A DNA stretch of 64,000 nucleotides from positions 1 to 64,000 of the forward strand of contig NZ_FNBE01000008.1 of NCBI RefSeq assembly GCF_900102195.1, in the 5' to 3' direction. Below, one piece after another: positions 25,788 through 35,981 of the stretch. The notes under the pieces are model-generated. The model worked only from the letters and a program-made list of their open reading frames with translations, searched no databases and was not told the origin of the DNA. The first letter of the stretch is position 1. The number at the start of each line of letters is the position of its first letter. The stretch comes from Pseudonocardia oroxyli (GTDB taxonomy: Bacteria; Actinomycetota; Actinomycetes; Mycobacteriales; Pseudonocardiaceae). Position numbers and translations under genes: made by a program.

Positions 25788-26555
25788 GTGGGTGTTCGTG
25801 ACCTGCTCTACTCGACCTACGAGGCGAGGCTCGCCCGGCGACTGGCAGGCCTCGCCCGGCCGCGCCATGTGGCCCTGATGCTCGACGGCAACCGGCGCTG
25901 GGCCCGTGACGCGGGGCTGGAGGACGTCAACGACGGCCACCGAGCCGGTGCCGCCAAGATCTCCGACCTGCTCGGATGGTGTACCGAGGCGCAGGTCGAG
26001 GTCGTCACGCTGTTCCTGCTCTCGACCGACAACCTGAACCGGCCGGACGACGAGCTCGTCCCGCTGCTCGACATCATCGCGGACGTCGTGGACGAGCTCA
26101 GCGGCCCGACGACGCCGTGGCGGCTGCGGGTCGTCGGTGCGTTGGAGCTGCTGCCCGCGCCCATGGCCGAGCGGCTCGCCGCGGCCGCGGCCCGCACCGC
26201 GGACCGCCCGGGGCTGCAGCTCAACGTCGCCGTCGGCTACGGCGGCAGGCAGGAGATCGCGGACGCCGTCCGCAAGCTGCTGTTGCAGCACGCGGAGTCC
26301 GGGACGTCGATCGAGGAGCTGGCCGAGGTCCTCGACGTCGACCACATCGCCGCGCACCTCTACACCTCCGGCCAACCCGACCCGGACCTGGTGATCCGGA
26401 CGTCGGGGGAGCAGCGGCTCTCCGGCTTCCTGCTGTGGCAGAGCGCCCACTCGGAGTTCCACTTCTGCGAGGCTTACTGGCCCGAGTTCCGCCGCGTGGA
26501 CTTCCTCCGCGCGCTGCGGGACTACGCCGCCCGCCACCGCCGGTACGGAGCCTGA
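25788..26555 (+). CDS. Cis-prenyl (Z-isoprenyl) diphosphate synthase
   Basis: A 255-aa UPP synthase family enzyme. The FPP-binding motif is MLDGNRRWARDAG, then FLLSTDNLNRP, NVAVGYGGRQEI and the IPP-binding IRTSGEQRLSGFLLWQ followed by SEFHF. By position it matches Rv1086, which makes short-chain Z,E-farnesyl diphosphate, so chain length may be short rather than undecaprenyl; sequence alone does not decide. The GTG at 25788 begins VGVRDLLYSTYEARLARRL, the N-terminus expected for this group. Confidence 0.92.
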   Translation: MGVRDLLYSTYEARLARRLAGLARPRHVALMLDGNRRWARDAGLEDVNDGHRAGAAKISDLLGWCTEAQVEVVTLFLLSTDNLNRPDDELVPLLDIIADVVDELSGPTTPWRLRVVGALELLPAPMAERLAAAAARTADRPGLQLNVAVGYGGRQEIADAVRKLLLQHAESGTSIEELAEVLDVDHIAAHLYTSGQPDPDLVIRTSGEQRLSGFLLWQSAHSEFHFCEAYWPEFRRVDFLRALRDYAARHRRYGA

Positions 26556-26587
26556 CCGGAGCCCGACCGGACCCCGGACACGCCGAA

Positions 26588-26615
26588 GGGCGCCGGACCG
26601 TGTGGTCCGACGCCC
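26588..26615. terminator. Hairpin between the prenyl synthase and secreted protein genes
   Basis: Stem GGGCGcCGGACC/GGTCCGaCGCCC with loop GTGT, one internal mismatch, between convergent genes. Confidence 0.78.
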
Positions 26616-26645
26616 TCCGGAGGATCGAGCTCAGTCAGCTCGGAT

Positions 26646-26984
26646 TCAGAGCGAGTCGCCCGCGCCCGAGATCTGGCCGCAGGAGCGGTCGGTGTCGGTG
26701 GCGATCGCGGTGTCGGCCTTCGCCTTGCCGAACAGGCCCAGGGCGCCGGTGGCGGCACCGACGATGTCCTTGGCGTTGGCCTGGCCCGCGAGGAAGCCGG
26801 CGTTGACCGGGACGTCGTTGTTGCAGGCCTGGATCGGCACGTTGACGTCGTTGCCGGAGACGTTGATCAGGCCCTTGCCCGAGCGGTCGATGCCGGTCGA
26901 GCTCTCGTGCGCGAACGCGACGGGGGCGAGGGCGACGGCCGAGGCGGCCGAGGCGGCGGCGACGACGGCGATCTTCTTCAGCAC
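26646..26984 (-). CDS. Small secreted protein A (tandem pair, chaplin-like features)
   Basis: A 112-aa protein with a signal peptide MLKKIAVVAAASAASAVALA cleaved after AFA (residue 25). The mature protein is about 87 aa and has DRSGKGLINVSGNDVNVPIQ, then ACNNDVPVNAG, a hydrophobic alanine/glycine-rich middle and ends ATDTDRSCGQISGAGDSL. Two cysteines could form one disulfide. It is about 55% identical by eye to the next gene upstream (27257), so the two arose by duplication. The short GN-x-V-x-VP/Cys-x-N pattern faintly recalls chaplins, but homology is not claimed. AGGAGAA lies 7 nt before the GTG start. Confidence 0.85.
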   Translation of the reverse strand: MLKKIAVVAAASAASAVALAPVAFAHESSTGIDRSGKGLINVSGNDVNVPIQACNNDVPVNAGFLAGQANAKDIVGAATGALGLFGKAKADTAIATDTDRSCGQISGAGDSL

Positions 26985-27041
26985 GTGAACTTCTCCTGTG
27001 AGTCGAGGGCTCGAGTTCTCGGGCCCAGACGAGTCGGTGTG

Positions 27042-27065
27042 CGACCGGGGAGCCCGCACCGACTG
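27042..27065 (-). promoter_or_regulatory. Conserved leader element, copy A
   Basis: A 24-nt element (plus strand begins cgaccggggagcccgc) lies with its near edge 58 nt upstream of the GTG of secreted protein A. The same element, with two changes, lies at the identical distance before secreted protein B. Confidence 0.65.
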
Positions 27066-27200
27066 GAACGGAGTTTATGGCGTCTGGGCGGTTGATGAGA
27101 AATCGTATGACCCGTTCGTGTCATGACTTTTTCGCGAGCGAGGTTACGGTCTCGAACGGGTGATCCGGAATTCGTCGCCGAATTCTGACAAGAATGCGGA

Positions 27201-27230
27201 GAGCCGGGCCCGCCGAAGCGGACCCGGCTC
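27201..27230 (-). terminator. Hairpin after secreted protein B
   Basis: Arms GAGCCGGGCCC and GGACCCGGCTC pair at 10 of 11 positions, 27 bp after the stop codon at 27257. It separates the two tandem genes, so each probably has its own transcript. Confidence 0.7.
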
Positions 27231-27256
27231 GTCACCGGTCGTGCGTGGGACTCAGC

Positions 27257-27613
27257 TCAGAGCGAGTCGCCCGCGCCCGACTTCTGGCCGCAGGAGCGGT
27301 CGGTGTCGGTCGCGATGTCGGTCGAGGCGGACGACTTGCCGAACAGCGCGGCCGCACCGGTCAGCGCGCCGGCCAGGTCCTTGACGTTGCCCTGCACGGC
27401 GCCGACGCCGGCGTTGACCGGGACGTCGTTGTTGCAGACCTGGAACGGCACGTTCGCGTCGTTGCCCGAGAGGTTGACCAGACCCGAGCCCGAGCGGTCG
27501 ATGCCGACGTGCTTGCCGCCCTCGTGGTGGGCCTCGCCGGCGAAGGCGAGCGGGGAGAGGGCGACGAGGGACGCGGCAACGCCGGCCACGACGATTCCAG
27601 CCTTCTTCAGCAC
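27257..27613 (-). CDS. Small secreted protein B (tandem pair, chaplin-like features)
   Basis: A 118-aa paralogue of the protein at 26646. The signal peptide starts MLKKAGIVVAGVAASLVALS and is cleaved after AFA at residue 25. A His-rich insertion (GEAHHEGGKHVG) follows. The shared core is DRSGSGLVNLSGNDANVPFQ, VCNNDVPVNAG and the end TDTDRSCGQKSGAGDSL with two conserved cysteines. The His-rich N-terminus could bind metal, an inference. Ribosome binding site AGGAGAA lies 7 nt before the GTG, as in its partner. Confidence 0.85.
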   Translation of the reverse strand: MLKKAGIVVAGVAASLVALSPLAFAGEAHHEGGKHVGIDRSGSGLVNLSGNDANVPFQVCNNDVPVNAGVGAVQGNVKDLAGALTGAAALFGKSSASTDIATDTDRSCGQKSGAGDSL

Positions 27614-27670
27614 AGTTCTTCTCCTGTTAAGTGCGGGGGCCGGCGGACCGGCTCCATTCGCGTCAGCGCC

Positions 27671-27694
27671 CGACCGGGGAGCCCGCGCTGACTG
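27671..27694 (-). promoter_or_regulatory. Conserved leader element, copy B
   Basis: A 24-nt element starting cgaccggggagcccgc on the plus strand, 22 of 24 identical to copy A and at the same 58-nt distance to its GTG. It lies downstream of the probable promoter, so it is likely part of the transcript leader. Confidence 0.65.
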
Positions 27695-27901
27695 AGGAGA
27701 AAACTATCCCGATGCGGGAGCGTGGACAAATCTCCTACCACCATCGTGTGGGTCCGCAACCCTGTGTTCGGTTATTCCCTGATTCGAGTGTATTTCGCAG
27801 TCCGCGCGCTCCCGATTTCGGGCTTTCCGGGAGACGGAACGTGGTCGGCTCACTCCTCCGCGCAGGCGCCGCGCACGATCGTGGAGACGCCCGGTGGCGG
27901 G

Positions 27902-27907
27902 TAGCGT
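27902..27907 (+). promoter_or_regulatory. -10 box TAGCGT, leaderless type
   Basis: TAGCGT ends 7 nt before the ATG at 27915, which selects that start over GTG codons at 27894 and 27906. Confidence 0.5.
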
Positions 27908-27914
27908 GACCGGG

Positions 27915-29165
27915 ATGCGGGCGGGTCGGGCCACGGTCACGGTGGTGGCACGTGACATCGCGCTGCTCGCGCTGCGGTTGGACCGCGTGCGGCCCGGGCT
28001 GATCGAGTCGTGGACGGGGGACCCGGCGCTGCGCAGGCACGTGCGGGACGAGCCGCGGCCCGCCCTGCGCGAGCTCGCCGCGGCGGCGGAGCGGCTCCGG
28101 CGGACGCTGGAGTACGTCGACCTCCCGCCCGTGCGGCGCGCCTTCCTGGCCGGAGAGCTGCAGGCGCTCGCCTACGCCGCGCGGGAGACCGGCGGGACCG
28201 TGGCCGAGGAGATCCGGGAGACCTACGGCGTGGTGGTGCGGCCGGGGGACCCGGACCGCTACCGGGAGGCGCACCGCAGGGTGGCCGAGCTGCTGCCCGG
28301 ACCCGGTCCCCTCGCCGCCCGGCTCGCGGCCCTGCGCAGCGCGGACGAGGTGCCGCCGCCGCAGCGCGCACGCGCGGTCCGCGCGCTGGCGGCCGCGCTG
28401 CGCGACCGTTGCCGGAACGTGGTCGAGCTCCCGGGAGACGAGGGCGTGCGGATCGAGCTCGTCGAGGGCAGACCGTGGAGCGGGTTCACCCGGTACCTCG
28501 GGGCGGGCCGGTCCGTCGCGCGCTTCAGCGCGGACGCGCCGCTGCGCGCCGGGCAGCTCGCCCGCCTCGTCGCCCACGAGACCTACCCCGGCCACCACGT
28601 CGAGCACCTCCACCGGGCCGCCGCACGGGACCCCGAGCGGGCGCTGAGCCTCACCCACGGGCCGCGCGCCCTCGTCGTCGAGGGGGCGGCGGACCTGGCG
28701 CTCGACGCCGTCGTCGGGCCGGGGTGGGGGCCGTGGGCGGCGGACGTGCTGGCGGACGCCGGAGTGCACACGGACGGTGCCCTCGCCGAGGCGCTCGACG
28801 CGGCCATGCTGCCGCTGCAACACGTCCGATTGGACGCCGCGCTGAGGAACGACCCGGATGCCGCACGCGACCATCTCCGGCGCTGGCTCCTGCTCGACGA
28901 CGCCCGCACCGAGCGCGTCATGCGCTTCGTCACCGATCCGCGGTGGCGGGCTTACACGGCGACCTATGTGATCGGGTTCCCGCTGGTCCGGGCGTTCTGG
29001 GCCGGTCACGCTCCGCGTTTCCGCAGGTTGCTGGCCGAGCCACTGACCCCGGCGGCACTGGTTCCTCCGGCCCCGCCGGGATCGGCCGCCCGGCCGTCAC
29101 CCGAAAGGGGTCTGACCGCGACGGACGGTGTCGATCACGCGATGAGCGGTCGGCCGTTCTGTTAA
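27915..29165 (+). CDS. DUF885-like zinc metallopeptidase
   Basis: A 416-aa, mostly helical protein. The zinc-binding helix is VAHETYPGHHVEHLHR (an HExxH variant, HETYPGHH), with a downstream glutamate in VVEGAADLALDAV as the likely third ligand, the arrangement of DUF885/gluzincin peptidases. The C-terminal motif YTATYVIGFPLVRAFW matches the Tyr-containing segment of that family. It is shorter than typical DUF885 proteins (about 550 aa), lacking part of the N-terminal helices. No signal peptide is visible, so it is probably cytoplasmic. Confidence 0.78.
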   Translation: MRAGRATVTVVARDIALLALRLDRVRPGLIESWTGDPALRRHVRDEPRPALRELAAAAERLRRTLEYVDLPPVRRAFLAGELQALAYAARETGGTVAEEIRETYGVVVRPGDPDRYREAHRRVAELLPGPGPLAARLAALRSADEVPPPQRARAVRALAAALRDRCRNVVELPGDEGVRIELVEGRPWSGFTRYLGAGRSVARFSADAPLRAGQLARLVAHETYPGHHVEHLHRAAARDPERALSLTHGPRALVVEGAADLALDAVVGPGWGPWAADVLADAGVHTDGALAEALDAAMLPLQHVRLDAALRNDPDAARDHLRRWLLLDDARTERVMRFVTDPRWRAYTATYVIGFPLVRAFWAGHAPRFRRLLAEPLTPAALVPPAPPGSAARPSPERGLTATDGVDHAMSGRPFC

Positions 29166-29185
29166 ATCTCGGGGCGGGTACGCCA

Positions 29186-29224
29186 GGTCACCCTTGACCG
29201 CATGAGGGTGACCGCTAGTAGCGT
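29186..29224 (+). promoter_or_regulatory. Probable phoH promoter with overlapping dyad
   Basis: Perfect 9-bp arms GGTCACCCT (29186-29194) and AGGGTGACC (29205-29213) are separated by 10 nt. A TTGACC -35-like hexamer (29194-29199) lies within the dyad, and TAGCGT (29219-29224) could be the -10, 19 bp away. The dyad may be a repressor site or the end of the peptidase transcript. Confidence 0.45.
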
Positions 29225-29406
29225 CTGCGGTGGCGGTGCGTCCCGATCGCATCGTCCGGGGAGGCCCTGAACGTGGTGTTGCGAAGCACCCGAGAGGGCC
29301 GGCACCCGGCCCTCGCGGGCGTGCGAGCCCAGCTCGTGCACCCGCATCAGGGCCGGCCGGCCCACCGGAACAGTGGGCGCGGTGCCGCGCTCACGAGGGA
29401 GCACCC

Positions 29407-30753
29407 GTGACCGAACGTCGTACGGCCCCGGCTCACGCGAACAGCGACTCCACCGCTGCTCGTTGCTTCGTGCTCGACACCTCGGTACTCCTGTCCGACC
29501 CGTGGTCGCTGACCCGGTTCGACGAGCACCAGGTCGTCCTGCCGCTCGTGGTGATCTCCGAGCTCGAGGGCAAGCGACACCACCCCGAGCTCGGCTGGTT
29601 CGCCCGTGCGGCGCTCCGCCAGCTCGACGACCTCCGGATCCGCCACGGACGCCTCGACGCACCCGTGCCGATCGGCGAGGCGGGCGGAACCCTGCACGTG
29701 GAGCTGAACCACAGCGACCAGTCGGTGTTGCCGAGCGGATTCCGCACGGACAGCAACGACAGCCGGATCCTCGCCTGTGCGCTCAACCTCCAGGCGGACT
29801 ACGGCACCTCGCGCCAGGTCGTGCTCGTCACCAAGGACATGCCGCTGCGGGTCAAGGCCGCCGCGGTGGGTCTGCCCGCCGACGAGTACCACGGCCAGGA
29901 CGTCGTCCCCTCGGGCTGGACGGGGATGGCGGACGTCGAGGTGGCCGCGGAGGACGTGGACCGGCTGTTCCGCGACGGTGTGCTGGACAACGCCGAGGCG
30001 GCCGAGCTGCCCTGCAACACGGGCATCCGGCTGATCGGCGGCACGCAGTCGGCGCTGGGCCGGGTCACGCCCGACAAGCAGATCAAGCTGGTCCGCGGGG
30101 ACCGCGAGGCCTTCGGCCTGCACGGGCGCTCCGCCGAACAGCGGGTCGCGCTCGACCTCCTGCTCGACCCCGAGGTCGGGATCGTCTCGCTGGGCGGACG
30201 GGCCGGGACGGGGAAGTCCGCGCTCGCGCTGCTGGCCGGCCTCGAAGCCGTCATGGAGCGCCAGCAGCACCGCAAGATCGTGGTCTTCCGGCCGCTGTAC
30301 GCCGTCGGGGGCCAGGAGCTCGGGTACCTGCCCGGCAGCGAGTCGGAGAAGATGGGCCCCTGGGCCCAGGCGGTGTTCGACACCCTCGGTGCCCTGGTCA
30401 GCCAGAACGTCCTCGACGAGATCATCGCGCGGGGCATGCTGGAGGTCCTGCCGCTGACCCACATCCGCGGCCGCTCCCTGCACGACACGTTCGTGATCGT
30501 CGACGAGGCGCAGTCCCTGGAGCGCAACGTGCTCCTGACGGTGCTGTCCCGCCTGGGCACCGCGAGCCGCGTGGTCCTCACCCACGACGTGGCCCAGCGG
30601 GACAACCTGCGCGTGGGCCGCCACGACGGGATCGCCGCGGTGATCGAGAAGCTGAAGGGCCACCCGTTGTTCGCCCACGTCACGCTCACCCGGTCCGAGC
30701 GCAGCCCCATCGCCGCGCTGGTGACGGAGATGCTGGAGGGCCCGAACGCCTAG
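29407..30753 (+). CDS. phoH2: PIN-PhoH protein (PhoH2)
   Basis: A 448-aa two-domain protein. An N-terminal PIN-type nuclease domain (about residues 18-150) has [15 protein letters not shown], the acidic [13 protein letters not shown] region and [12 protein letters not shown]. The C-terminal PhoH ATPase domain has Walker [14 protein letters not shown] and Walker [14 protein letters not shown]. PhoH2 proteins are RNA helicase/ribonucleases; in mycobacteria a small antitoxin gene precedes phoH2. I find no convincing antitoxin gene in the 241 bp upstream. GAGGGAG lies 6 nt before the GTG. It corresponds to Rv1095. Confidence 0.92.
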   Translation: MTERRTAPAHANSDSTAARCFVLDTSVLLSDPWSLTRFDEHQVVLPLVVISELEGKRHHPELGWFARAALRQLDDLRIRHGRLDAPVPIGEAGGTLHVELNHSDQSVLPSGFRTDSNDSRILACALNLQADYGTSRQVVLVTKDMPLRVKAAAVGLPADEYHGQDVVPSGWTGMADVEVAAEDVDRLFRDGVLDNAEAAELPCNTGIRLIGGTQSALGRVTPDKQIKLVRGDREAFGLHGRSAEQRVALDLLLDPEVGIVSLGGRAGTGKSALALLAGLEAVMERQQHRKIVVFRPLYAVGGQELGYLPGSESEKMGPWAQAVFDTLGALVSQNVLDEIIARGMLEVLPLTHIRGRSLHDTFVIVDEAQSLERNVLLTVLSRLGTASRVVLTHDVAQRDNLRVGRHDGIAAVIEKLKGHPLFAHVTLTRSERSPIAALVTEMLEGPNA

Positions 30754-30762
30754 CTCGAGCAG

Positions 30763-30807
30763 CGAACGGCGCGTTCGTTCACACCTGGTGAGCGAGCGCG
30801 CCGTTCG
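30763..30807. terminator. Hairpin between convergent phoH2 and guaB1
   Basis: Arms CGAACGGCGCG (30763-30773) and CGCGCCGTTCG (30797-30807) are perfect; the 23-nt interior can extend the stem through TTCAC/GTGAG. Confidence 0.8.
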
Positions 30808-30831
30808 TGCCGGGTCGGGTGCGGCGGGGGC

Positions 30832-32370
<1,539 letters not shown>

Positions 32371-32397
32371 TCACACCCGGCGGACGGATCATGCCCG

Positions 32398-33906
32398 CTA
32401 CAGCAGGGCCTGGACCGAGTCGAGGGTGTCCGCCTCGGCGGGGGTCTTGTCGGGGCGGTAGCGCAGGACCCGGGCGAAGCGCAGCGCGACGCCGCCGGGG
32501 TAGCGGACCGACCGCTGCGCCCCGTCCAGGGCGATCTCGACGACCAGCTGCGGGCGCAGCTCGACCACGTGCCCGTCGTCGTGGACGGCGAGCCCGGGGA
32601 ACTCCTTCGTCTGCCAGGCCAGCAGCTCGTCGGTCATGCCCTTGAACGTCTTGCCCACCATGACCGGCGGGCCGCCGTCGGGGTCCCGGGCCGCGAGGTG
32701 GATGTTGGACAGCAGCCCGGTGCGCCGCCCGTAGCCCCACTCCGCGCCGATCACCACCAGGTCCAGGGTGTGCACCGGTTTGACCTTCTGCCACGACTTC
32801 CCGCGCCTGCCCGCGGCGTAGGGCGCGTCCAGCGCCTTGACGACGACGCCCTCGTGCCCCGCCGTCAACGCCCCGTCGAGCACGTCCGCGGCCTCCTCGG
32901 CGGAGGGGCGCCGCACCCCGGGCATGGCGAGCTCCGGGGGGAGCAGGCCCGCCAGCGCGTCGAGCCGCTGCGCGAGCGGCGCGTCGAGCAGGTCCTGCCC
33001 GTCCAGGTGCAGCAGGTCGAAGAAGAACGGGGAGAGCAGGACCTCCTCCGACCCGTCGGACCCGAAGCGGGACATGGTGTCCTGGAACTTGCGGGGGCGA
33101 CCGTCGTCGGACAGGGCGAGGGTCTCACCGTCGAGCACCGCGGACGTGCAGGGCAGCGCCCGCACGTGCTCGACCAGCTCGGGCACGGCGGCGGTGATCT
33201 CGCGCAGGGTCCGGGTCCACACGCGGACCGACTCGCCGTCCCGGTGCACCTGGATCCGGGCACCGTCCAGCTTGTACTCGACCGTGACGTCCGCCCCGAG
33301 CGACTCCAGCGCCGCGTCCAGGGAGGCGCCGGGGGAGGCGAGCATCGGCCGCACCGGCCGCCCGACCTCGAGCCGCACCGCCGCCAGCCCCGCCACCCCG
33401 TCGGTCAGGGCGAGCGCCGCGGTCGACGGCAGCGACCCGGACAGCATGAACGCCCGGCGGGCCACCGGTGCGGGCACGTCCGCGGCGAGGGCGATCGCCT
33501 CCACCATCACGCCCTCGAGCGCGCCCTGGCGCAGCTCGCCGCCGATCAGCCGCACGAGGAACCGCTGCTCCGCGTCGACGGCCGCGCCCCACAGCTCCGC
33601 GAGCAGCGCGGACCGCCGCGCGGTGGACCCCGCTCCCGACGTCCCGGCCAGCGCGGACAGCAGTGCGTCGACCGCGAGGACGGTCAGCGACGGCTCCGCG
33701 GCCGGGGCGGGCCGCGATCCCGACAGCGTGCGGAACCCGACGCCGAGCCGCCCCTGCAGCGGCTCCCCGGACAGCCACGCCGTGACCGGCGCGATCTCCT
33801 CGACCGCGCACGCCCGCAGCACCGCGGCCAGCGCCTCCGTCTTCGCCTTGCGCGAGCGGGTGGCGCCGACCGCGGCCGAGGTCTCGACCACCGTGTTCAG
33901 CAGCAC
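32398..33906 (-). CDS. ligB: ATP-dependent DNA ligase
   Basis: A 502-aa ligase with an N-terminal DNA-binding domain (1-180), the nucleotidyltransferase motif I VEYKLDGARIQVHRDG (adenylated K212), motif III SAVLDGETLAL, motif IV EGVVVKALDAPYAAGRR, motif V GKSWQKVKPVHTLDLVV and a C-terminal OB fold. This domain order matches mycobacterial LigB, a non-essential ATP-dependent ligase. The GTG at 33906 begins the helical domain. A TGAACGAACGTTCA palindrome lies 51 bp upstream. Confidence 0.93.
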   Translation of the reverse strand: MLLNTVVETSAAVGATRSRKAKTEALAAVLRACAVEEIAPVTAWLSGEPLQGRLGVGFRTLSGSRPAPAAEPSLTVLAVDALLSALAGTSGAGSTARRSALLAELWGAAVDAEQRFLVRLIGGELRQGALEGVMVEAIALAADVPAPVARRAFMLSGSLPSTAALALTDGVAGLAAVRLEVGRPVRPMLASPGASLDAALESLGADVTVEYKLDGARIQVHRDGESVRVWTRTLREITAAVPELVEHVRALPCTSAVLDGETLALSDDGRPRKFQDTMSRFGSDGSEEVLLSPFFFDLLHLDGQDLLDAPLAQRLDALAGLLPPELAMPGVRRPSAEEAADVLDGALTAGHEGVVVKALDAPYAAGRRGKSWQKVKPVHTLDLVVIGAEWGYGRRTGLLSNIHLAARDPDGGPPVMVGKTFKGMTDELLAWQTKEFPGLAVHDDGHVVELRPQLVVEIALDGAQRSVRYPGGVALRFARVLRYRPDKTPAEADTLDSVQALL

Positions 33907-33956
33907 GACCGCATCACAGCACAGCCCACCGACGATCGCCGCCCGCCGGACGCTCG

Positions 33957-33970
33957 TGAACGAACGTTCA
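33957..33970. promoter_or_regulatory. Palindrome in the divergent ligB/quinone reductase gap
   Basis: TGAACGAACGTTCA has 6-bp arms TGAACG/CGTTCA. It contains the SOS-box core GAAC-N4-GTTC but departs from the mycobacterial box at the two outer positions on each side, so LexA or a TetR-type repressor are both possible. Confidence 0.4.
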
Positions 33971-34011
33971 GGACGGCTATGGTGCGGTCATTCCGCGAGA
34001 AGGAGCACTGC

Positions 34012-34974
34012 ATGCGCGCAGCACGGGTGACCCGCACGGACGGGCCGCAGGCCCTCGAGATCGGCGAGGTCCCGGACGCGACCGCCGGGCCGGGCGAGGT
34101 ACTCGTCGAGGTGAAGGCGGCCGGGGTCAACTTCCCCGATCTCCTGCTGACCCAGGACAAGTACCAGGACAAGCCGGAGGTGCCGTTCACCCTCGGCGGT
34201 GAGCTGGCGGGCGTGGTCCGCGAGGCCCCCGCCGACTCGGAGTTCCGGTCCGGTGACCGGGTCGTGGCCTCGTCGCCCACCGGGGCGTTCGCCGAGCTGG
34301 CGGCCGTGCCGGTGAACAGCGTCTTCCCGCTGCCGGGCGCCGTCGGGTTCGCCGCGGGCGCCTGCCTGCCGATGAACTACCTGACGATGACGTTCGCGCT
34401 GATCACCCGCGGCGGGCTGCAGAAGGGCGAGTCGGTGCTCGTCCAGGGGGCCGCGGGCGGCATCGGCACGGCGACCATCCAGCTGGCGAAGGCGCTGGGG
34501 GCCAGGGTGATCTCGGTCGTCTCCAGCCCCGAGAAGGCGGACTTCGTGCGCTCCGTCGGCTCCGACGAGGCCGTGCTGGTCGACGGGTTCAAGGACGCGG
34601 TCAAGGCGCTCGGGGGCGTCGACATGGTCGTCGACCCGGTGGGTGGGGACCGCTTCACCGACTCGCTGCGCTGCCTGAACCCGCTGGGCCGGATGCTGGT
34701 CATCGGGTTCACCGCGGGCGACATCCCGACGGTGAAGGTGAACCGGCTGCTGCTCAACAACATCGACGTCCGCGGCGTCGGCTGGGGTGCGTACGCGATG
34801 CCGCGCGAGGGCTACGTCCGCCGCGAGTGGGACAAGCTGATCCCGTACCTGGAGTCCGGTCAGGTCGACCCGCCCATCGGCGGCACGTTCCCGCTGGAGC
34901 GGGCGGGCGAGGCCGTCGCGGGGCTGGGTGAGCGCAGCGTCCTGGGCAAGTACGTCATTGAGGTCGGTTCCTGA
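34012..34974 (+). CDS. NADPH:quinone oxidoreductase (zinc-independent MDR family)
   Basis: A 320-aa medium-chain reductase. The N-terminal GroES-like part includes GVNFPDLLLTQDKYQ and PFTLGGELAGVV; the Rossmann motif is VLVQGAAGGIGTATIQLAKALGA. Zinc-binding cysteines of alcohol dehydrogenases are missing, consistent with quinone/enone reductases. AAGGAG lies 8 nt before the ATG and a TATGGT -10 candidate at 33979 lies further up. The substrate is undefined. The WYL regulator follows by 24 bp and may be co-transcribed. Confidence 0.9.
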   Translation: MRAARVTRTDGPQALEIGEVPDATAGPGEVLVEVKAAGVNFPDLLLTQDKYQDKPEVPFTLGGELAGVVREAPADSEFRSGDRVVASSPTGAFAELAAVPVNSVFPLPGAVGFAAGACLPMNYLTMTFALITRGGLQKGESVLVQGAAGGIGTATIQLAKALGARVISVVSSPEKADFVRSVGSDEAVLVDGFKDAVKALGGVDMVVDPVGGDRFTDSLRCLNPLGRMLVIGFTAGDIPTVKVNRLLLNNIDVRGVGWGAYAMPREGYVRREWDKLIPYLESGQVDPPIGGTFPLERAGEAVAGLGERSVLGKYVIEVGS

Positions 34975-34986
34975 CCGGAACGCCGC

Positions 34987-34992
34987 GATACT
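34987..34992 (+). promoter_or_regulatory. Possible -10 box GATACT
   Basis: GATACT ends 6 nt before the ATG at 34999 of the WYL regulator; the first base departs from TANNNT. Confidence 0.35.
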
Positions 34993-34998
34993 GGGGCC

Positions 34999-35961
34999 AT
35001 GGCCTCGACCGGTGAGCGCACCCTGCGGTTGTTGTCGTTGCTGCAGACCCACCGGTACTGGCCGGGCCCGGAGCTCGCGGACCGGCTCGAGGTCTCCCCA
35101 CGCACGCTGCGGCGAGACGTCGACCGGCTCCGCGAGCTCGGCTACCCGGTCAACGCCCACCGCGGCGTCGACGGCGGGTACCAGCTCGCCGCGGGGGCCG
35201 CGCTGCCCCCGCTCGTGGTCGACGACGAGGAGGCGGTCGCCCTCGCCGTCGGGATGCAGGCGGCCGCCCAGGGCGCCGTGGCGGGCATCGAGGAGCCCGC
35301 GCTGCGGGCGCTGACCAAGGTCGTCCAGGTCATGCCGCCCCGGCTGCGCAAGCGGGTGGACGCGCTGCGCGGGGTGACCGTGTCGACGACCTGGGGTGGG
35401 CGGCGGGACGAGCCGCTCGATCCGGAGGCCCTGATCGTCGTCGCGCAGGCGTGTCGGGACACCGAGCGGCTGGAGTTCGACTACACCGCACGGGCCGCGC
35501 AGCCCGCCCGGCGTCACGTCGAGCCGCACCGGCTGGTGCCGCTGGGCAGGCGCTGGTACCTGGTCGCCTACGACCTCGACCGCCACGACTGGCGCACGTT
35601 CCGCCTGGACCGGCTGACCGGGCCGAACCGGACGGGGGCGCGGTTCCGGCCGCGGGAGCTGCCGACGGCCGACGCCGCGGACTTCGTCAAGCAGGGGATC
35701 CGCGGCAGGCCTGCGGCGTACGAGGTGGAGGTGCTGGTCCACGCCCCGGCCGCGGCGCTGGCGCACCTCGACCGGTGGGCGGTGATCGAACCGGACGGCC
35801 CGGACCGCTGCGTGCTGCGGATGAGCGGCGACGACCTCGACTGGCCGGTCTTCGCGCTGGGCGCCTGCGGCGCCGAGTTCGAGGTGCGCTCGCCCGACGC
35901 GCTGACCGAGCGGGTCCAGGAGTGGGCCGCCCGCTTCGGCCGGTCCGGTATCAGCGCGTAG
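34999..35961 (+). CDS. HTH-WYL transcriptional regulator
   Basis: A 320-aa regulator. The N-terminal winged helix is RTLRLLSLLQTHRYWPGPEL and VSPRTLRRDVDRLRELGYPV, followed by the HRGVDGGYQLAAG wing typical of HTH_11. The WYL domain spans about 140-230 and contains HVEPHRLVPLGRRWYLVAYD with the R-WYL signature. The C-terminal WCX extension completes it. WYL proteins often sense ligands such as single-stranded nucleic acids in DNA-damage or defence settings, but many regulate metabolism. The direct neighbour is the quinone reductase. Confidence 0.9.
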   Translation: MASTGERTLRLLSLLQTHRYWPGPELADRLEVSPRTLRRDVDRLRELGYPVNAHRGVDGGYQLAAGAALPPLVVDDEEAVALAVGMQAAAQGAVAGIEEPALRALTKVVQVMPPRLRKRVDALRGVTVSTTWGGRRDEPLDPEALIVVAQACRDTERLEFDYTARAAQPARRHVEPHRLVPLGRRWYLVAYDLDRHDWRTFRLDRLTGPNRTGARFRPRELPTADAADFVKQGIRGRPAAYEVEVLVHAPAAALAHLDRWAVIEPDGPDRCVLRMSGDDLDWPVFALGACGAEFEVRSPDALTERVQEWAARFGRSGISA

Positions 35962-35981
35962 CGCCGCGCGCTCCGTTCCCC

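Larger units (their letters stand above)
27614..27914. other. 301-bp divergent promoter region
   Basis: The region holds leader copy B (27671-27694), an AT-richer block at about 27695-27800 that should contain the promoter of secreted protein B, and the -10 box of the peptidase gene at its right end. No gene is seen. Confidence 0.6.

Noticed and set aside
29166-29406. An antitoxin gene upstream of phoH2, as in mycobacterial phoAT-phoH2
   Set aside because: No reading frame with a start codon, ribosome binding site and plausible composition overlaps the phoH2 start.
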